DNA of 36,112 nucleotides from Candidatus Gastranaerophilales bacterium (GTDB lineage Bacteria > Cyanobacteriota > Vampirovibrionia > Gastranaerophilales > Gastranaerophilaceae): NCBI GenBank assembly GCA_944325075.1, contig CALUYU010000019.1, forward strand, positions 1 through 36,112, in the 5' to 3' direction. This document shows, piece by piece, positions 7,995 through 15,768 of the stretch. The number at the start of each line of letters is the position of its first letter. Position 1 is the stretch's first letter. The notes under the pieces are model-generated. The model saw only the letters and a list, made by a program, of their open reading frames with translations, was not told where the DNA came from and did not search any database. Made by a program: the position numbers and the translations under genes.

Positions 7995-8800
7995 CAAATA
8001 ATGTAGGTAGGGGAGGGATTCCCAAAACTACAAAAAACTCCTACTCGCCTTGCAGGACCGCATTCACTTTGGCTGAGGTACTTATAACTTTAGGCATAAT
8101 CGGAGTTGTTGCTGCTATGATTTTGCCAACTTTGATAGCCAATTATCAGAAACAAGAAGTTGTAACAAGATTAAAATATTCATTTAATATTTTTAGTAAT
8201 ATGATACGCCGTGCTGAGGCCGACTATGGAAATATTACTGAATGGGGGCTTGAGTTTGAAGGTGGAGAAGAGTATGATATTGAAAATAATAGAATTTTGC
8301 GTGCGGAGTTTGTCTCAAAATACATGCTTCCTTATCTAAATGGTGCTCACTTTTCCGCTGCTAAATCTCTGGCCGATTGTGGATATAAAAGAACAATTAC
8401 ATATCCTGCAGGATCACCTTGGATTTCTATTGATAAGGCTGCACCAATATTAGAATTTCCAAACGGAATAATTGCTCTGATTAGCGGAGCAACTGGTACT
8501 GACTCATCAGACCCAAACAAAAAATTGGTTTTTGGTTTTACTTTTGTTATTGATATAAATGGCCCGAGCGGACAAAATTGTTTAGGTCGTGACGTTTTTT
8601 TTGTGACTATTCCTTTTGCAGTAAATACACGAGTTTTATTTTTCCAATATTATTCTCTTGATGCTCAAAAAAGGATGACAATTAGTAAAAGTAGAAGCTC
8701 GAGACCTTATTTGATAAATGACTGTAAAACTTACGGAGCAAATTGCGGATATTTAATTCAGCAGGATGGTTGGCAGATTAAAGATGACTATCCGTGGTAA
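7907..8800 (+). CDS. Prepilin-like protein B with phase-variable 5' end
   Basis: Residues 52-70 carry A-F-T-L-A-E-V-L-I-T-L-G-I-I-G-V-V-A-A, the cleavage site and hydrophobic helix of a type IV prepilin or pseudopilin. The globular part ends Y-L-I-Q-Q-D-G-W-Q-I-K-D-D-Y-P-W, close to the end of prepilin A. The words before the core, YSPCRTAFTLAEV, also match NSPRKFAFTLAEV of A. ATG 7907 has no ribosome binding site and no other Met precedes the core. The well-equipped ATG 7887 is out of frame because of an 11-G run at 7916-7926. The protein would sit in a surface pilus or a pseudopilus. A hairpin follows the stop. Confidence 0.8.
   Translation: MVYGGGGNEPQGRQGLLSKLLSSISKCSVANNVGRGGIPKTTKNSYSPCRTAFTLAEVLITLGIIGVVAAMILPTLIANYQKQEVVTRLKYSFNIFSNMIRRAEADYGNITEWGLEFEGGEEYDIENNRILRAEFVSKYMLPYLNGAHFSAAKSLADCGYKRTITYPAGSPWISIDKAAPILEFPNGIIALISGATGTDSSDPNKKLVFGFTFVIDINGPSGQNCLGRDVFFVTIPFAVNTRVLFFQYYSLDAQKRMTISKSRSSRPYLINDCKTYGANCGYLIQQDGWQIKDDYPW
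7916..7926 (+). repeat. 11-G homopolymer (candidate contingency tract)
   Basis: Eleven consecutive Gs in AT-rich DNA lie 27 bases inside the reading frame from ATG 7887. The three possible lengths modulo 3 decide whether that start reads into prepilin B. Similar poly-G tracts cause phase variation of surface genes in Campylobacter and other bacteria. Confidence 0.8.
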
Positions 8801-8824
8801 TATTTTACTTTTATCTGTTTTTAT

Positions 8825-8871
8825 AAACCCTGGCCGGTTATACATATAAATGTAAAATCCGGTCAGGGTTT
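8825..8871. terminator. Hairpin between convergent genes
   Basis: AAACCCTGGCCGG (8825-8837) pairs with CCGGTCAGGGTTT (8859-8871) with one G-U pair. It lies between the convergent ends of prepilin B and the GNAT-like gene and could end both, although the T run is poor. Confidence 0.6.
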
Positions 8872-8886
8872 GTATTTGACAAATTT

Positions 8887-9438
8887 TTAGACAGTAAAAT
8901 ATAGATTATTTGAGTTTCTTTCTATTGGGCGGAATCCGTTTTTCATATAAAAATCTAAAGTTGAATATAAAGAATGCAGACTTATTTCTTTACCTTTGTA
9001 TAAATCCTTTATGAAGTCGAGGAACGCTGTTCCTATCCCTTTATAAATTCTGTTTTCTGACTCGAACATGTTATCCGGCTGAACCTGAAGATAGTCAAGA
9101 TAAATAGAATTTTCTTTCGGATGTTTAAGTATAATTTTCCCTTCAGCAATTATGTCTTCTGCATTTAGATTATTAAAATTGTTTTTCTGGTGTGTTAAAA
9201 TGAAAAATTTAATTTTTTCATCTTTGATTGCTATATTATTAATGGCATTGGCATCTTTATAAATATTGTTAGAAAAGTTCCCCTGCCATAAGTCATTGAC
9301 TTCGCGTAAAGCTTCTAAATCATGAAAATTCAGAGGGTCGGCTTCTATAACCGATATTTTTTGTGTAATATTAATCGGTTTTACTCTTTTAATATTTATA
9401 TGAGAAATAAAGTTTCCGGTGAAAGTGATGTTGTCCAT
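8887..9438 (-). CDS. GNAT-like acetyltransferase (putative)
   Basis: A 183-residue protein. The C-terminal half has the N-acetyltransferase pattern: a strand containing IYLDYLQVQP (acceptor-side strand beta 4), then NRIYKGIGTAFLDFIKDLY, which fits the acetyl-CoA pyrophosphate loop (Q/R-x-x-G-x-G/A) and its helix, and FYMKNGFRPI, the usual beta 5-alpha 4 turn. The substrate is unknown. I start at the second Met (DNITFTGNF), with AAGGG upstream; an in-frame ATG 11 codons earlier overlaps the upstream gene. The N-terminus shares an I-[ST]-F-T-[GS] motif with that neighbour, 19 bases away, and the two are probably co-transcribed. Confidence 0.6.
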   Translation of the reverse strand: MDNITFTGNFISHINIKRVKPINITQKISVIEADPLNFHDLEALREVNDLWQGNFSNNIYKDANAINNIAIKDEKIKFFILTHQKNNFNNLNAEDIIAEGKIILKHPKENSIYLDYLQVQPDNMFESENRIYKGIGTAFLDFIKDLYKGKEISLHSLYSTLDFYMKNGFRPIERNSNNLYFTV

Positions 9439-9457
9439 AATTGAGCCCTTATACTTT

Positions 9458-10021
9458 TTATAAAACTTCATCTGTTTCTGATATATTAACTTTTTTGAAC
9501 ATGCTTTTTAATATCGATAACGGTTCAGTTCCTTTTTTCAGAAGCTTATCAATATATGACGATGATATAAGCCATTCATCTGTTTGCGACGAATACGCTG
9601 TTTTTATGGGATCTTTGCCGATTTTTAATTCAGAATACGGGATATTAAAATTTCTTAAAACTTCTGATAGTTTCTCATAAATTTCCTGGCTTTTTTTATT
9701 TAATTTTGAGCCGACAAGTATTCCTTCTAAATTATCTTTTTTTAAATCCAATTTTTGCGCAATAAATTGTTTTATTGAAAATAAGTTATGGTTTTGCTCA
9801 ACTGTAGGGCAAATATGCATCATAAGTACATTTGTTCCGTCCGATATCCCGAGCATGGTGCAGTCGCAGATGTTTGTTGTGTACGCGGCTGGGGCTTTTA
9901 TTGATTCTTTAATTGTCCAGGGGTAATTTACTGAATTTTGGGTCCCGATTTTCCCTATGGAATTACTGAACTCTATAAGAGAAACCGGCTTTATGCCTGA
10001 TGTAAATGAAATTTCGGTCAT
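9458..10021 (-). CDS. Putative remote CheD-like protein
   Basis: A 187-residue protein, not firmly recognised. Its layout resembles CheD-type glutamine deamidases. N-terminal TTNICDCTMLGISD...MMHICP places a Cys and a His like the catalytic Cys (GSC) and His (HxxLP) of CheD. The later LEGILVGSKLNKKSQEIYEK, an FNIPYSELKIGKDPIK segment and YSSQTDEWLIS follow the GGA...IG..N...L...IP....D.GG....F....G order. Motif wording is divergent, so this is only a hypothesis. Start ATG 10021 follows AAAGGA. The N-terminal ISFTSG is shared in style with the downstream GNAT-like protein. Confidence 0.4.
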   Translation of the reverse strand: MTEISFTSGIKPVSLIEFSNSIGKIGTQNSVNYPWTIKESIKAPAAYTTNICDCTMLGISDGTNVLMMHICPTVEQNHNLFSIKQFIAQKLDLKKDNLEGILVGSKLNKKSQEIYEKLSEVLRNFNIPYSELKIGKDPIKTAYSSQTDEWLISSSYIDKLLKKGTEPLSILKSMFKKVNISETDEVL

Positions 10022-10095
10022 AAATATTCCTTTCACTACAGATAAAGAGTGTGAAGTAAATAAATTGCCTAATATTTTAAGTAATGTAAAGCTGG

Positions 10096-11409
10096 CTAAA
10101 CGATTGTACCAAAAAGATCATATTCATCGGCGTTATCAATCATAACATTTTCAATATCACCCGGAACAACCGGCCGTTCAGCCTTTGCATATACAAGTCC
10201 ATCTATATCAGGTGCGTCATGCTCCGATCTCATAATAACAACTCCGTCATCCGTAAAACTTTCAACTATACAAGGAATGGTCTTTCCTATGTACGTTTGA
10301 TTAATTTCATATGAAATTTGCTGCTGAAGTTCCATTAGCTCCTTATAACGCTTATGTTTAAGTTTTTTAGGAACCTGATGCTCCATAGAATAAGATGTAG
10401 TATTTTTTTCTCTTGAATACTCAAATACTCCCATTCGGTCAAATCTTACACGTTTTACGAAATTGTAAAGTTCTTTAAAATCCTCTTCCGTTTCTCCCGG
10501 ATATCCCACTATAAATGCTGTTCGGATTGCAACATCAGGAATTTTAGCTCGAATTTTTTTAATTAATTCATCATAATCCGATGCCGGGCGCCTCATAGCC
10601 TCAAGTATTTTTTTACTATAATGCTGGAGAGGAATATCAACATATTTTGCAACTTTATCAAGGCTTGCTATAGCATCTAAAAGTTCATCATTCATTTGAG
10701 TTGGATATGCATACATAATCCTTATCCAGCCAAGTCCATCTATTTTGTTTAATTCCCTGAGCAATGCTGCAAGAGAAGGTTTTCCATATAGATCTATCCC
10801 ATAGCTTGTTGTATCCTGAGCTATTAAATCAATTTCCGTAACCCCTTTATCTACAAGTTCTTTAGCTTCTGCTACAATATTTTCAATTGTTCTTGAGTGA
10901 TATGCACCGCGTAATTGAGGTATGATACAATAACCGCAATGATAGTTACATCCGTCTGCAATTTTTATATAAGAGCTAGCCCCCATTGTTATCTGTTGTC
11001 TGTGTATTGTTTCCGGGTAGATATACTCAGGTTTTTCTGAAATTTTAGCAATATATTCGTCCTTTTGCTTATTTAATACTTTTTCTACAATAGGTACTAT
11101 ATCCTGAAAATCCGTGGTGCCAACCATTGCACAAACCTCCGGAATAGCTTTTTTCAGTTCGTCTTTATGTTTCTGAGGCAGGCAGCCGGTTACAATAACC
11201 TTTTTACCGCTTTCAACAATCTGTAATATACTTTGAACAGATTCTTTTTCGGCGTCATGGATAAATGAACATGTATTAATTATCACCGCATCGGCTTCTT
11301 CCTCATTTAATGTTATTTCATAACCCTTTTCGGCCAGCAGACCAAGCATAAGTTCCGAATCTACAAGGTTTTTCGCACATCCGTGGTTTATTAAAGCTAT
11401 TTTTTTCAT
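10096..11409 (-). CDS. rimO: Ribosomal protein uS12 methylthiotransferase RimO
   Basis: RimO is a radical-SAM enzyme that adds a methylthio group to the conserved Asp of ribosomal protein S12. The 437 residues contain the N-terminal UPF0004 domain with its cluster cysteines (INHGCAKNLVDSE, NTCSFI, VTGCLPQ), the radical-SAM CNYHCGYCIIPQLRG (CxxxCxxC) and a C-terminal TRAM-like segment. INHGCAKNLVDSE favours RimO over the tRNA enzyme MiaB (which has NTYGCQMN-like wording). The start is preceded by AAAGAGG on the minus strand. It is likely a single-gene unit, with its stop 74 bases from the CheD-like start. Confidence 0.93.
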   Translation of the reverse strand: MKKIALINHGCAKNLVDSELMLGLLAEKGYEITLNEEEADAVIINTCSFIHDAEKESVQSILQIVESGKKVIVTGCLPQKHKDELKKAIPEVCAMVGTTDFQDIVPIVEKVLNKQKDEYIAKISEKPEYIYPETIHRQQITMGASSYIKIADGCNYHCGYCIIPQLRGAYHSRTIENIVAEAKELVDKGVTEIDLIAQDTTSYGIDLYGKPSLAALLRELNKIDGLGWIRIMYAYPTQMNDELLDAIASLDKVAKYVDIPLQHYSKKILEAMRRPASDYDELIKKIRAKIPDVAIRTAFIVGYPGETEEDFKELYNFVKRVRFDRMGVFEYSREKNTTSYSMEHQVPKKLKHKRYKELMELQQQISYEINQTYIGKTIPCIVESFTDDGVVIMRSEHDAPDIDGLVYAKAERPVVPGDIENVMIDNADEYDLFGTIV

Positions 11410-11537
11410 ATTTATACCTCTTTTAAAAGTGATGTTATCATAAAAATATATATATTAAAATAAGATGGTTTGGCGATAAGTTTTCTTTTGTCATTTGAAA
11501 AATATTGCTTTATATGAATATATATTTGCCAAAAAAC

Positions 11538-11566
11538 TTGACAATAGGTTCTTAATGTGTTAAAAT
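11538..11566 (+). promoter_or_regulatory. Consensus sigma-70 promoter for prepilin C
   Basis: Perfect TTGACA (11538-11543), a 17-base spacer and TAAAAT (11561-11566), 36 bases before the prepilin C start codon. Confidence 0.85.
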
Positions 11567-11602
11567 TAAGTGGAACCATTTAATTAACGGAGGATTTTTA
11601 AC

Positions 11603-12253
11603 ATGATTAAAGGAACTAAGAACGCGTTTACTTTGGCAGAAGTATTGATTACGCTTGGTATTATCGGTGTTGTAGCAGCTATGACAATGCCTACATTGTT
11701 GAACTCTACTCAAGGTGCTCAATATAGAACTGCATTTAAGAAAGCTTTATCTGTATTATCTCAGGCTGTAGTTTTGAACGTAGCTCTTGATGACTATGAT
11801 TTGAGCCAAGCTACTGCTTCTGGTTCAGCAGAAACAGATGGAACTTCTGCATCATTGTATAACATGTTCAACAACAGAATGAACGTTGTAAGTACTTCTA
11901 ACGGTGAAGGTTGGGGACCTACTGATGCTAAATTTGGTGCTGATACTACTAGTAACTACACATTGTTCTTTAACGATGGTATTACTCTTACATTCCCTAA
12001 ATACAACATCGGTACAGGCAAAACTAGATCTGCTCAATGTACTGAAGTCAACAAATGTTATGGTGTAGTTGACGTTAACGGCAGCAAGAACCCTAACAAA
12101 CTTGTTACTTGTGATGGATCTACAGATTACAAAGCAACTGATGATGATTGTGTAGTATCTAATCCAACAGATATTTATCCGATTTACATGTATGATCAAA
12201 CAATTCTTCCTGCAACAGCTGCAGCTAGAGCTGTTATGTACAAAGGTAAATAA
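11603..12253 (+). CDS. Prepilin-like protein C (candidate major pilin)
   Basis: The 216-residue protein starts MIKGTKN-A|FTLAEVLITLGIIGVVAA, a textbook short-leader prepilin with cleavage before Phe. The globular domain is rich in small residues and has two Cys pairs (CTEVNKC; CDGSTDYKATDDDC), the second in the position of a pilin D-region disulphide loop. It lacks the DGWxIKDDYPW ending of A and B. Expression signals are complete: a consensus promoter, AACGGAGG with a normal spacer, and a terminator. Codon choice (GCT, ACT, AAC, GGT) is more uniform than in the neighbours, as in highly expressed genes. This is the best candidate for an abundant pilin or pseudopilin. It stands alone, with no assembly genes nearby. 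Confidence 0.88.
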   Translation: MIKGTKNAFTLAEVLITLGIIGVVAAMTMPTLLNSTQGAQYRTAFKKALSVLSQAVVLNVALDDYDLSQATASGSAETDGTSASLYNMFNNRMNVVSTSNGEGWGPTDAKFGADTTSNYTLFFNDGITLTFPKYNIGTGKTRSAQCTEVNKCYGVVDVNGSKNPNKLVTCDGSTDYKATDDDCVVSNPTDIYPIYMYDQTILPATAAARAVMYKGK

Positions 12254-12283
12254 GACTTACATAGGATTATTTAGTATTAATGT

Positions 12284-12316
12284 AGAGAACCGGCCAACTT
12301 TAGCCGGTTCTCTTTT
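12284..12316 (+). terminator. Intrinsic terminator after prepilin C
   Basis: AGAGAACCGGC (12284-12294) pairs perfectly with GCCGGTTCTCT (12303-12313), followed by TTT. Confidence 0.9.
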
Positions 12317-12448
12317 ATATTTTTTCTCATAATTTTTGTTAGTATCTTTGGTTTAAACTTTTTAGTAAATTTTGTAAATTTGTTTGGAGATATAAAAAAT
12401 AGAGTAAGAAATTTTCTTACTCTAAAGTATTAAAAATTAGAATTTCTG

Positions 12449-12823
12449 TTATTTTTCTAAAGCCTCTTTTAACGCTTTTTCAAGCACTTCAACTTTTGCT
12501 TGCAAAACTTTTACTTGAGAAGTGCTGCTATCTGTTTTTACAGAACTTCTTTCTAATTCTCTTTTGTACGCAAAAAGTTGTTCGGTTTGGGCAAGATAAA
12601 ATGGGACAAACAAACATATTCCGGCAAATAATCCTGCTCCCAGTATGCCGAGTGTGTAAAAGGCCATGTTTAATGTCTTAGTTGTATGATAAACAGTTTC
12701 TGTAACGGCGTCATAGCGCGGGGCCCATAGTTGTAATGTTATGGTGTCATTCCCGTTTAGAATAACTATATAAATTACACTAAAAAGTGCAATGAAGGCT
12801 ATGATTTGTAAAAGTAGTTTCAT
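12449..12823 (-). CDS. LapA-like (DUF1049) small membrane protein
   Basis: A 124-residue protein with two hydrophobic helices (about residues 4-24 and 53-80) separated by a short loop containing LQLWAP, then a cytoplasmic coiled coil (VKVLQAKVEVLEKALKEALEK). This is the layout of the LapA/DUF1049 family of small inner-membrane proteins, some of which take part in lipopolysaccharide assembly control. The ATG overlaps the stop of the upstream pseudouridine synthase gene (ATGA), implying translational coupling. The family assignment is by topology and the N-ND-xxTLQLW wording; function here is unproven. Confidence 0.6.
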   Translation of the reverse strand: MKLLLQIIAFIALFSVIYIVILNGNDTITLQLWAPRYDAVTETVYHTTKTLNMAFYTLGILGAGLFAGICLFVPFYLAQTEQLFAYKRELERSSVKTDSSTSQVKVLQAKVEVLEKALKEALEK

Positions 12824-13734
12824 TTTTCTTTTCCCTCAAAATATTTTAGTACTTTCTCATATTTTTGATCCGGAGGGATCTCAAGTGTAATTATCTCATC
12901 AGAAAACGGTTTTGTAAACCTCAGGTAGAATGATTGTAATACTTGTTCTTCTGTAATTACTTTCCCTTTGCCCGCTCCATATAGAGTATCATTATATACC
13001 GGATGTTTCTTAAAACTTGTGTGAACTCGTATTTGATGTGTCCGCCCGGTTATCAAAGTCAACTCAACGGCTGTTGCCTCTTTAAATCTTTTTATAACCC
13101 TGACAATGGTTGTGCTTGCTTTTCCGTTAGGTGTAATCATCATTTTATGCGGCTGATTTGGGTTCCGGCCAATTGGTAAATCTATTGTCTCCTCATCTTT
13201 TTCCCATACGCCTTTTAAAATTGCACGGTATTTTTTTTCAATTTTATGTTCTTTAATTTGATCTGCTAAAAAATCGTGAGTTTTATTATTTTTAGCTATC
13301 ATAAGTAATCCGGATGTATTGCGATCCAATCTGTGTACTATTCCTCGTCTGAATTCTCCGTTTATATCAGATAAATTCTCTCCATACTTATAAAGAAGCG
13401 CATTTACAAGAGTATTTTCTTTTTCCAGATTTGTGGGATGCGTGAGCATGCCTGATGGTTTATTTACCACAACCATGTTTTCATCTTCATAAATAATCTC
13501 TAACGGTATATTTTGAGGCTCAATTTTAATTTGATTTTTAGAGTTTGTTATTTTGATTTCAACGGAATCGTCTTCCTTTAGCTGATAAGATGGTTTTTTC
13601 AGTTCATCATTAACAATTATCCCGCCTGATTTAATCAAAGTTTGAACTTTAGAGCGGGAAATCTCGCTTAAAACCTCAGTAACAAAGGTATCTAAGCGTT
13701 TGCCTTCATCATTTTCATCTGCAACATAAATCAT
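12820..13734 (-). CDS. rluD: RluA/RluD-family 23S rRNA pseudouridine synthase
   Basis: A 304-residue enzyme converting uridine to pseudouridine in rRNA. An N-terminal S4-type RNA-binding domain (about residues 11-70, GKRLDTFVTEVLSEISRSKV) precedes the catalytic domain with the hallmark GIVHRLDRNTSGLLMIAKN, in which the Asp is the nucleophile, and GRTHQIRVHTSFKKHPVYND. S4 plus catalytic domain is typical of RluD-like proteins; the exact target (1911/1915/1917 or other) cannot be read from sequence. The start lies two bases after the lspA stop and overlaps the lapA-like gene downstream, so the three form an operon. lspA-rluD is a common neighbour pair in bacteria. Confidence 0.88.
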   Translation of the reverse strand: MIYVADENDEGKRLDTFVTEVLSEISRSKVQTLIKSGGIIVNDELKKPSYQLKEDDSVEIKITNSKNQIKIEPQNIPLEIIYEDENMVVVNKPSGMLTHPTNLEKENTLVNALLYKYGENLSDINGEFRRGIVHRLDRNTSGLLMIAKNNKTHDFLADQIKEHKIEKKYRAILKGVWEKDEETIDLPIGRNPNQPHKMMITPNGKASTTIVRVIKRFKEATAVELTLITGRTHQIRVHTSFKKHPVYNDTLYGAGKGKVITEEQVLQSFYLRFTKPFSDEIITLEIPPDQKYEKVLKYFEGKEK

Positions 13735-13736
13735 AT

Positions 13737-14201
13737 TTATTTGGTCTTCTTTAGTAAGATTATTATTATCAATGCAATTACTGATATATTTATAAATATA
13801 TCAGAAATATTAAAGACCGGAAAGTTTATAAATTTCAGTTGGAAAAAATCTCTAACATACCCAAGCACTATTCGTTCATGTAAGTTACCTGCAATCCCGG
13901 CACAGAGCAGTGATATTAGGAATATTTCTTTCATCCATATTGACTTGAGATTTTTTATAACATACAAAAAAAGCAGGGTTAAAACGACTACTGATAAAAT
14001 AATAAGGAATTCTCTTGCATTCGGGAATATATTAAATGCGGCTCCGGTATTTTTAACAAATGTAAGAGCAACTACTTTGCTTGAGAACGCAAATCCCCTG
14101 GTAATATTTTGATAAAGAATTTTAGATAGATATAAATCCGAGATTAGAAAAAATACAAAACAAACTATAAAATATAATAATTTGCTCAATTTATTATTCA
14201 T
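13737..14201 (-). CDS. lspA: Lipoprotein signal peptidase (signal peptidase II)
   Basis: LspA cleaves the signal peptide of lipoproteins after lipidation, in the inner membrane. About 154 residues with four hydrophobic helices. Motifs are FVKNTGAAFN (usually NxGAAF), AGNLHERIVLGYVRDFF and FPVFNISDIFI. The aspartates of RDF and of ISD correspond to the catalytic pair. The conserved NLxDR is NLHER here, an Asp-to-Glu change. I chose ATG 14201 because it overlaps the end of the upstream gene by eight bases and has AGGGGA before it; a longer frame begins 14 codons earlier inside that gene. It is coupled to the rluD-like gene. Confidence 0.88.
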   Translation of the reverse strand: MNNKLSKLLYFIVCFVFFLISDLYLSKILYQNITRGFAFSSKVVALTFVKNTGAAFNIFPNAREFLIILSVVVLTLLFLYVIKNLKSIWMKEIFLISLLCAGIAGNLHERIVLGYVRDFFQLKFINFPVFNISDIFINISVIALIIIILLKKTK

Positions 14202-15099
14202 CCGCGTCCCCTGGTTCTGCAAAGTTGTTTTTCGGAACAACATTTATTCTGGTCATTATGAACGCAAGACCGTTCATATATACACGAAATTTGGTCTCTG
14301 ATACTGCTTCAGCTCTTGTAATACCTACAGATGCAACGTTATATTCATTAAGATTTTCTGTATTTGCTTTAAATATTCTGGAAAGCGTTTGTTCTTCGGA
14401 TAGTTTTCTAAATTTTTCTTCAGGTTTTGCTGCCGGATTAACAATTTTTTCCTGATTAATAGACGCAATAACAATTACATCGGAAGGCAGGTCAACTTTT
14501 AAATTGGCATTATATTCCTGACCGGCTCCAATCATTGTAGGTGATTCTAAACTCATTTTAACAAATCTGGCATCCCCGTATTTTAAAGTAGAAACTTCAT
14601 CCAGAACCTGTTCACCGGTTATTACCCATTTGTTATTAGAACCTCTTTCTAAATGATATATACAATTGGATGTTGAATTTAATTCGCCAATTGATTCAAC
14701 AATATCCATATCATCCTGGGTTGTTGCTACAGCTGTTTCATGCGTTTCAACGGTTGCATAATCCCCATTAAGCTTTATATTTTTTATTTCTGTTGAATAA
14801 GTTATATCCGGATAAGTTTCCCAGGTTTCTTTTACAAGACTAAAATAAACCTCTTTATTATAACCGTCGCAATTAATAAACTTATCTCCATAAAGAGTTT
14901 TTAAGCCCTCAAGGTCATATCTTGCAGCATATTCATCTTGTTTTTCAAAAAGGTTTTCTATATCTTTGTATACACTTTTTTCAATTCTGGCCTGCTGAAT
15001 AGCGGCTTTTTTATCCGCAATAAATCCTGCCTCTGCTGAGATATTGGACGATAAAATCAGTGCTATTCCTAAAATTGTTGTTGTTAGAACTCTCTTCAT
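14194..15099 (-). CDS. Exported protein with NTF2/SnoaL-like domain (putative)
   Basis: A 301-residue protein with a cleavable signal peptide (MKRVLTTTILGIALILSSNI then SAEA|G). Residues about 45-150 look like an NTF2/SnoaL-type fold: a helix pair with FEKQDEYAARYDLEGLKTLY, then strands around ITYSTEIKNIKL and DYATVETHETA, and a closing strand with WVITGEQVL. This is common in periplasmic proteins of unknown binding function. The C-terminal 140 residues contain a possible beta domain (PSDVIVIASINQEKI). Its end overlaps lspA, making it the first gene of the lspA-rluD-lapA-like operon. Function unknown; the NTF2 call is a pattern judgement. Confidence 0.6.
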   Translation of the reverse strand: MKRVLTTTILGIALILSSNISAEAGFIADKKAAIQQARIEKSVYKDIENLFEKQDEYAARYDLEGLKTLYGDKFINCDGYNKEVYFSLVKETWETYPDITYSTEIKNIKLNGDYATVETHETAVATTQDDMDIVESIGELNSTSNCIYHLERGSNNKWVITGEQVLDEVSTLKYGDARFVKMSLESPTMIGAGQEYNANLKVDLPSDVIVIASINQEKIVNPAAKPEEKFRKLSEEQTLSRIFKANTENLNEYNVASVGITRAEAVSETKFRVYMNGLAFIMTRINVVPKNNFAEPGDADE

Positions 15100-15166
15100 A
15101 ATAATATTATATTAGAAATTTTTAGAATATCAAGTAGGTTAATTGGTTGTTGATATTATTTTACAA

Positions 15167-15745
15167 TTAATATTCTATGCCTTTGCGGGCCGCAACTCCG
15201 GTATCCCAATAATGTTTAACGGGTTCAATTTTTGACACCAGATGGGCGATATCGATTATTTCCTGCTTGGCATTACGTCCGGTGAGAACGATTTCCATTT
15301 CTTCAGGTTTATTTTTTAATACCTCAATCATTTCATTCAGGTCAATAAATCCCAAGTCTATTACAATATTGGCTTCATCAAGGATTATCAGATTATATTC
15401 GTCATTTTTAATCGCGTTTTTCGCGAGTTCCCAGCCTTTGTGAATTTCAGTAAGATCTTCCGGTGTCTGGTTTGCTTTATACACAATTCTTTCAAGTCCT
15501 GCCTGAACGATTGTGAGATTTTCGGCAATTTCCGGTGAAAGGTTCCTGAAAGAGTTTAATTCTCCATAATCCTCCCCGCCTTTAGCAAACATAATTATCA
15601 AAACTTTCCAGCATCGGCCAAGCGCTCTCATTGCAAGCCCTAATGACGCGGTTGTTTTCCCTTTACCGTTCCCGGTGTAGACTTGAATGTAACCGTGTTT
15701 TGCCCAATTAGGATTTATTAAATTACTTGAACATTTGTTTTCCAT
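15167..15745 (-). CDS. cobO: Cob(I)alamin / cobyrinate adenosyltransferase, CobO/BtuR family
   Basis: A 192-residue ATP:corrinoid adenosyltransferase that makes the 5'-deoxyadenosyl form of cobalamin. The N-terminal Walker A is YTGNGKGKTTASLGLAMRAL, followed by VLIIMFAKGG and the Walker B-like NLIILDEANIVIDLG, then VVLTGRNA-type wording (EIVLTGRNAKQEIIDIA). No corrin-ring synthesis genes are nearby, so it may serve salvage. The start codon has no ribosome binding site and sits 23 bases from the start of a divergent gene, next to a palindromic -10 element, suggesting a leaderless transcript. Confidence 0.9.
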   Translation of the reverse strand: MENKCSSNLINPNWAKHGYIQVYTGNGKGKTTASLGLAMRALGRCWKVLIIMFAKGGEDYGELNSFRNLSPEIAENLTIVQAGLERIVYKANQTPEDLTEIHKGWELAKNAIKNDEYNLIILDEANIVIDLGFIDLNEMIEVLKNKPEEMEIVLTGRNAKQEIIDIAHLVSKIEPVKHYWDTGVAARKGIEY

Positions 15746-15750
15746 TGCTG

Positions 15751-15764
15751 TTATTATATAATAA
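15751..15764. promoter_or_regulatory. Palindromic bidirectional -10 element
   Basis: TTATTATATAATAA is a perfect 14-bp palindrome in the 23-base gap between two divergent start codons. It contains TATAAT on both strands (15757-15762 plus; 15753-15758 minus), each six to seven bases before the start codon on its own strand. Plus-strand TTGTTT (15735-15740) gives a -35 with a 16-base spacer. Confidence 0.65.
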
Positions 15765-15768
15765 ATTT

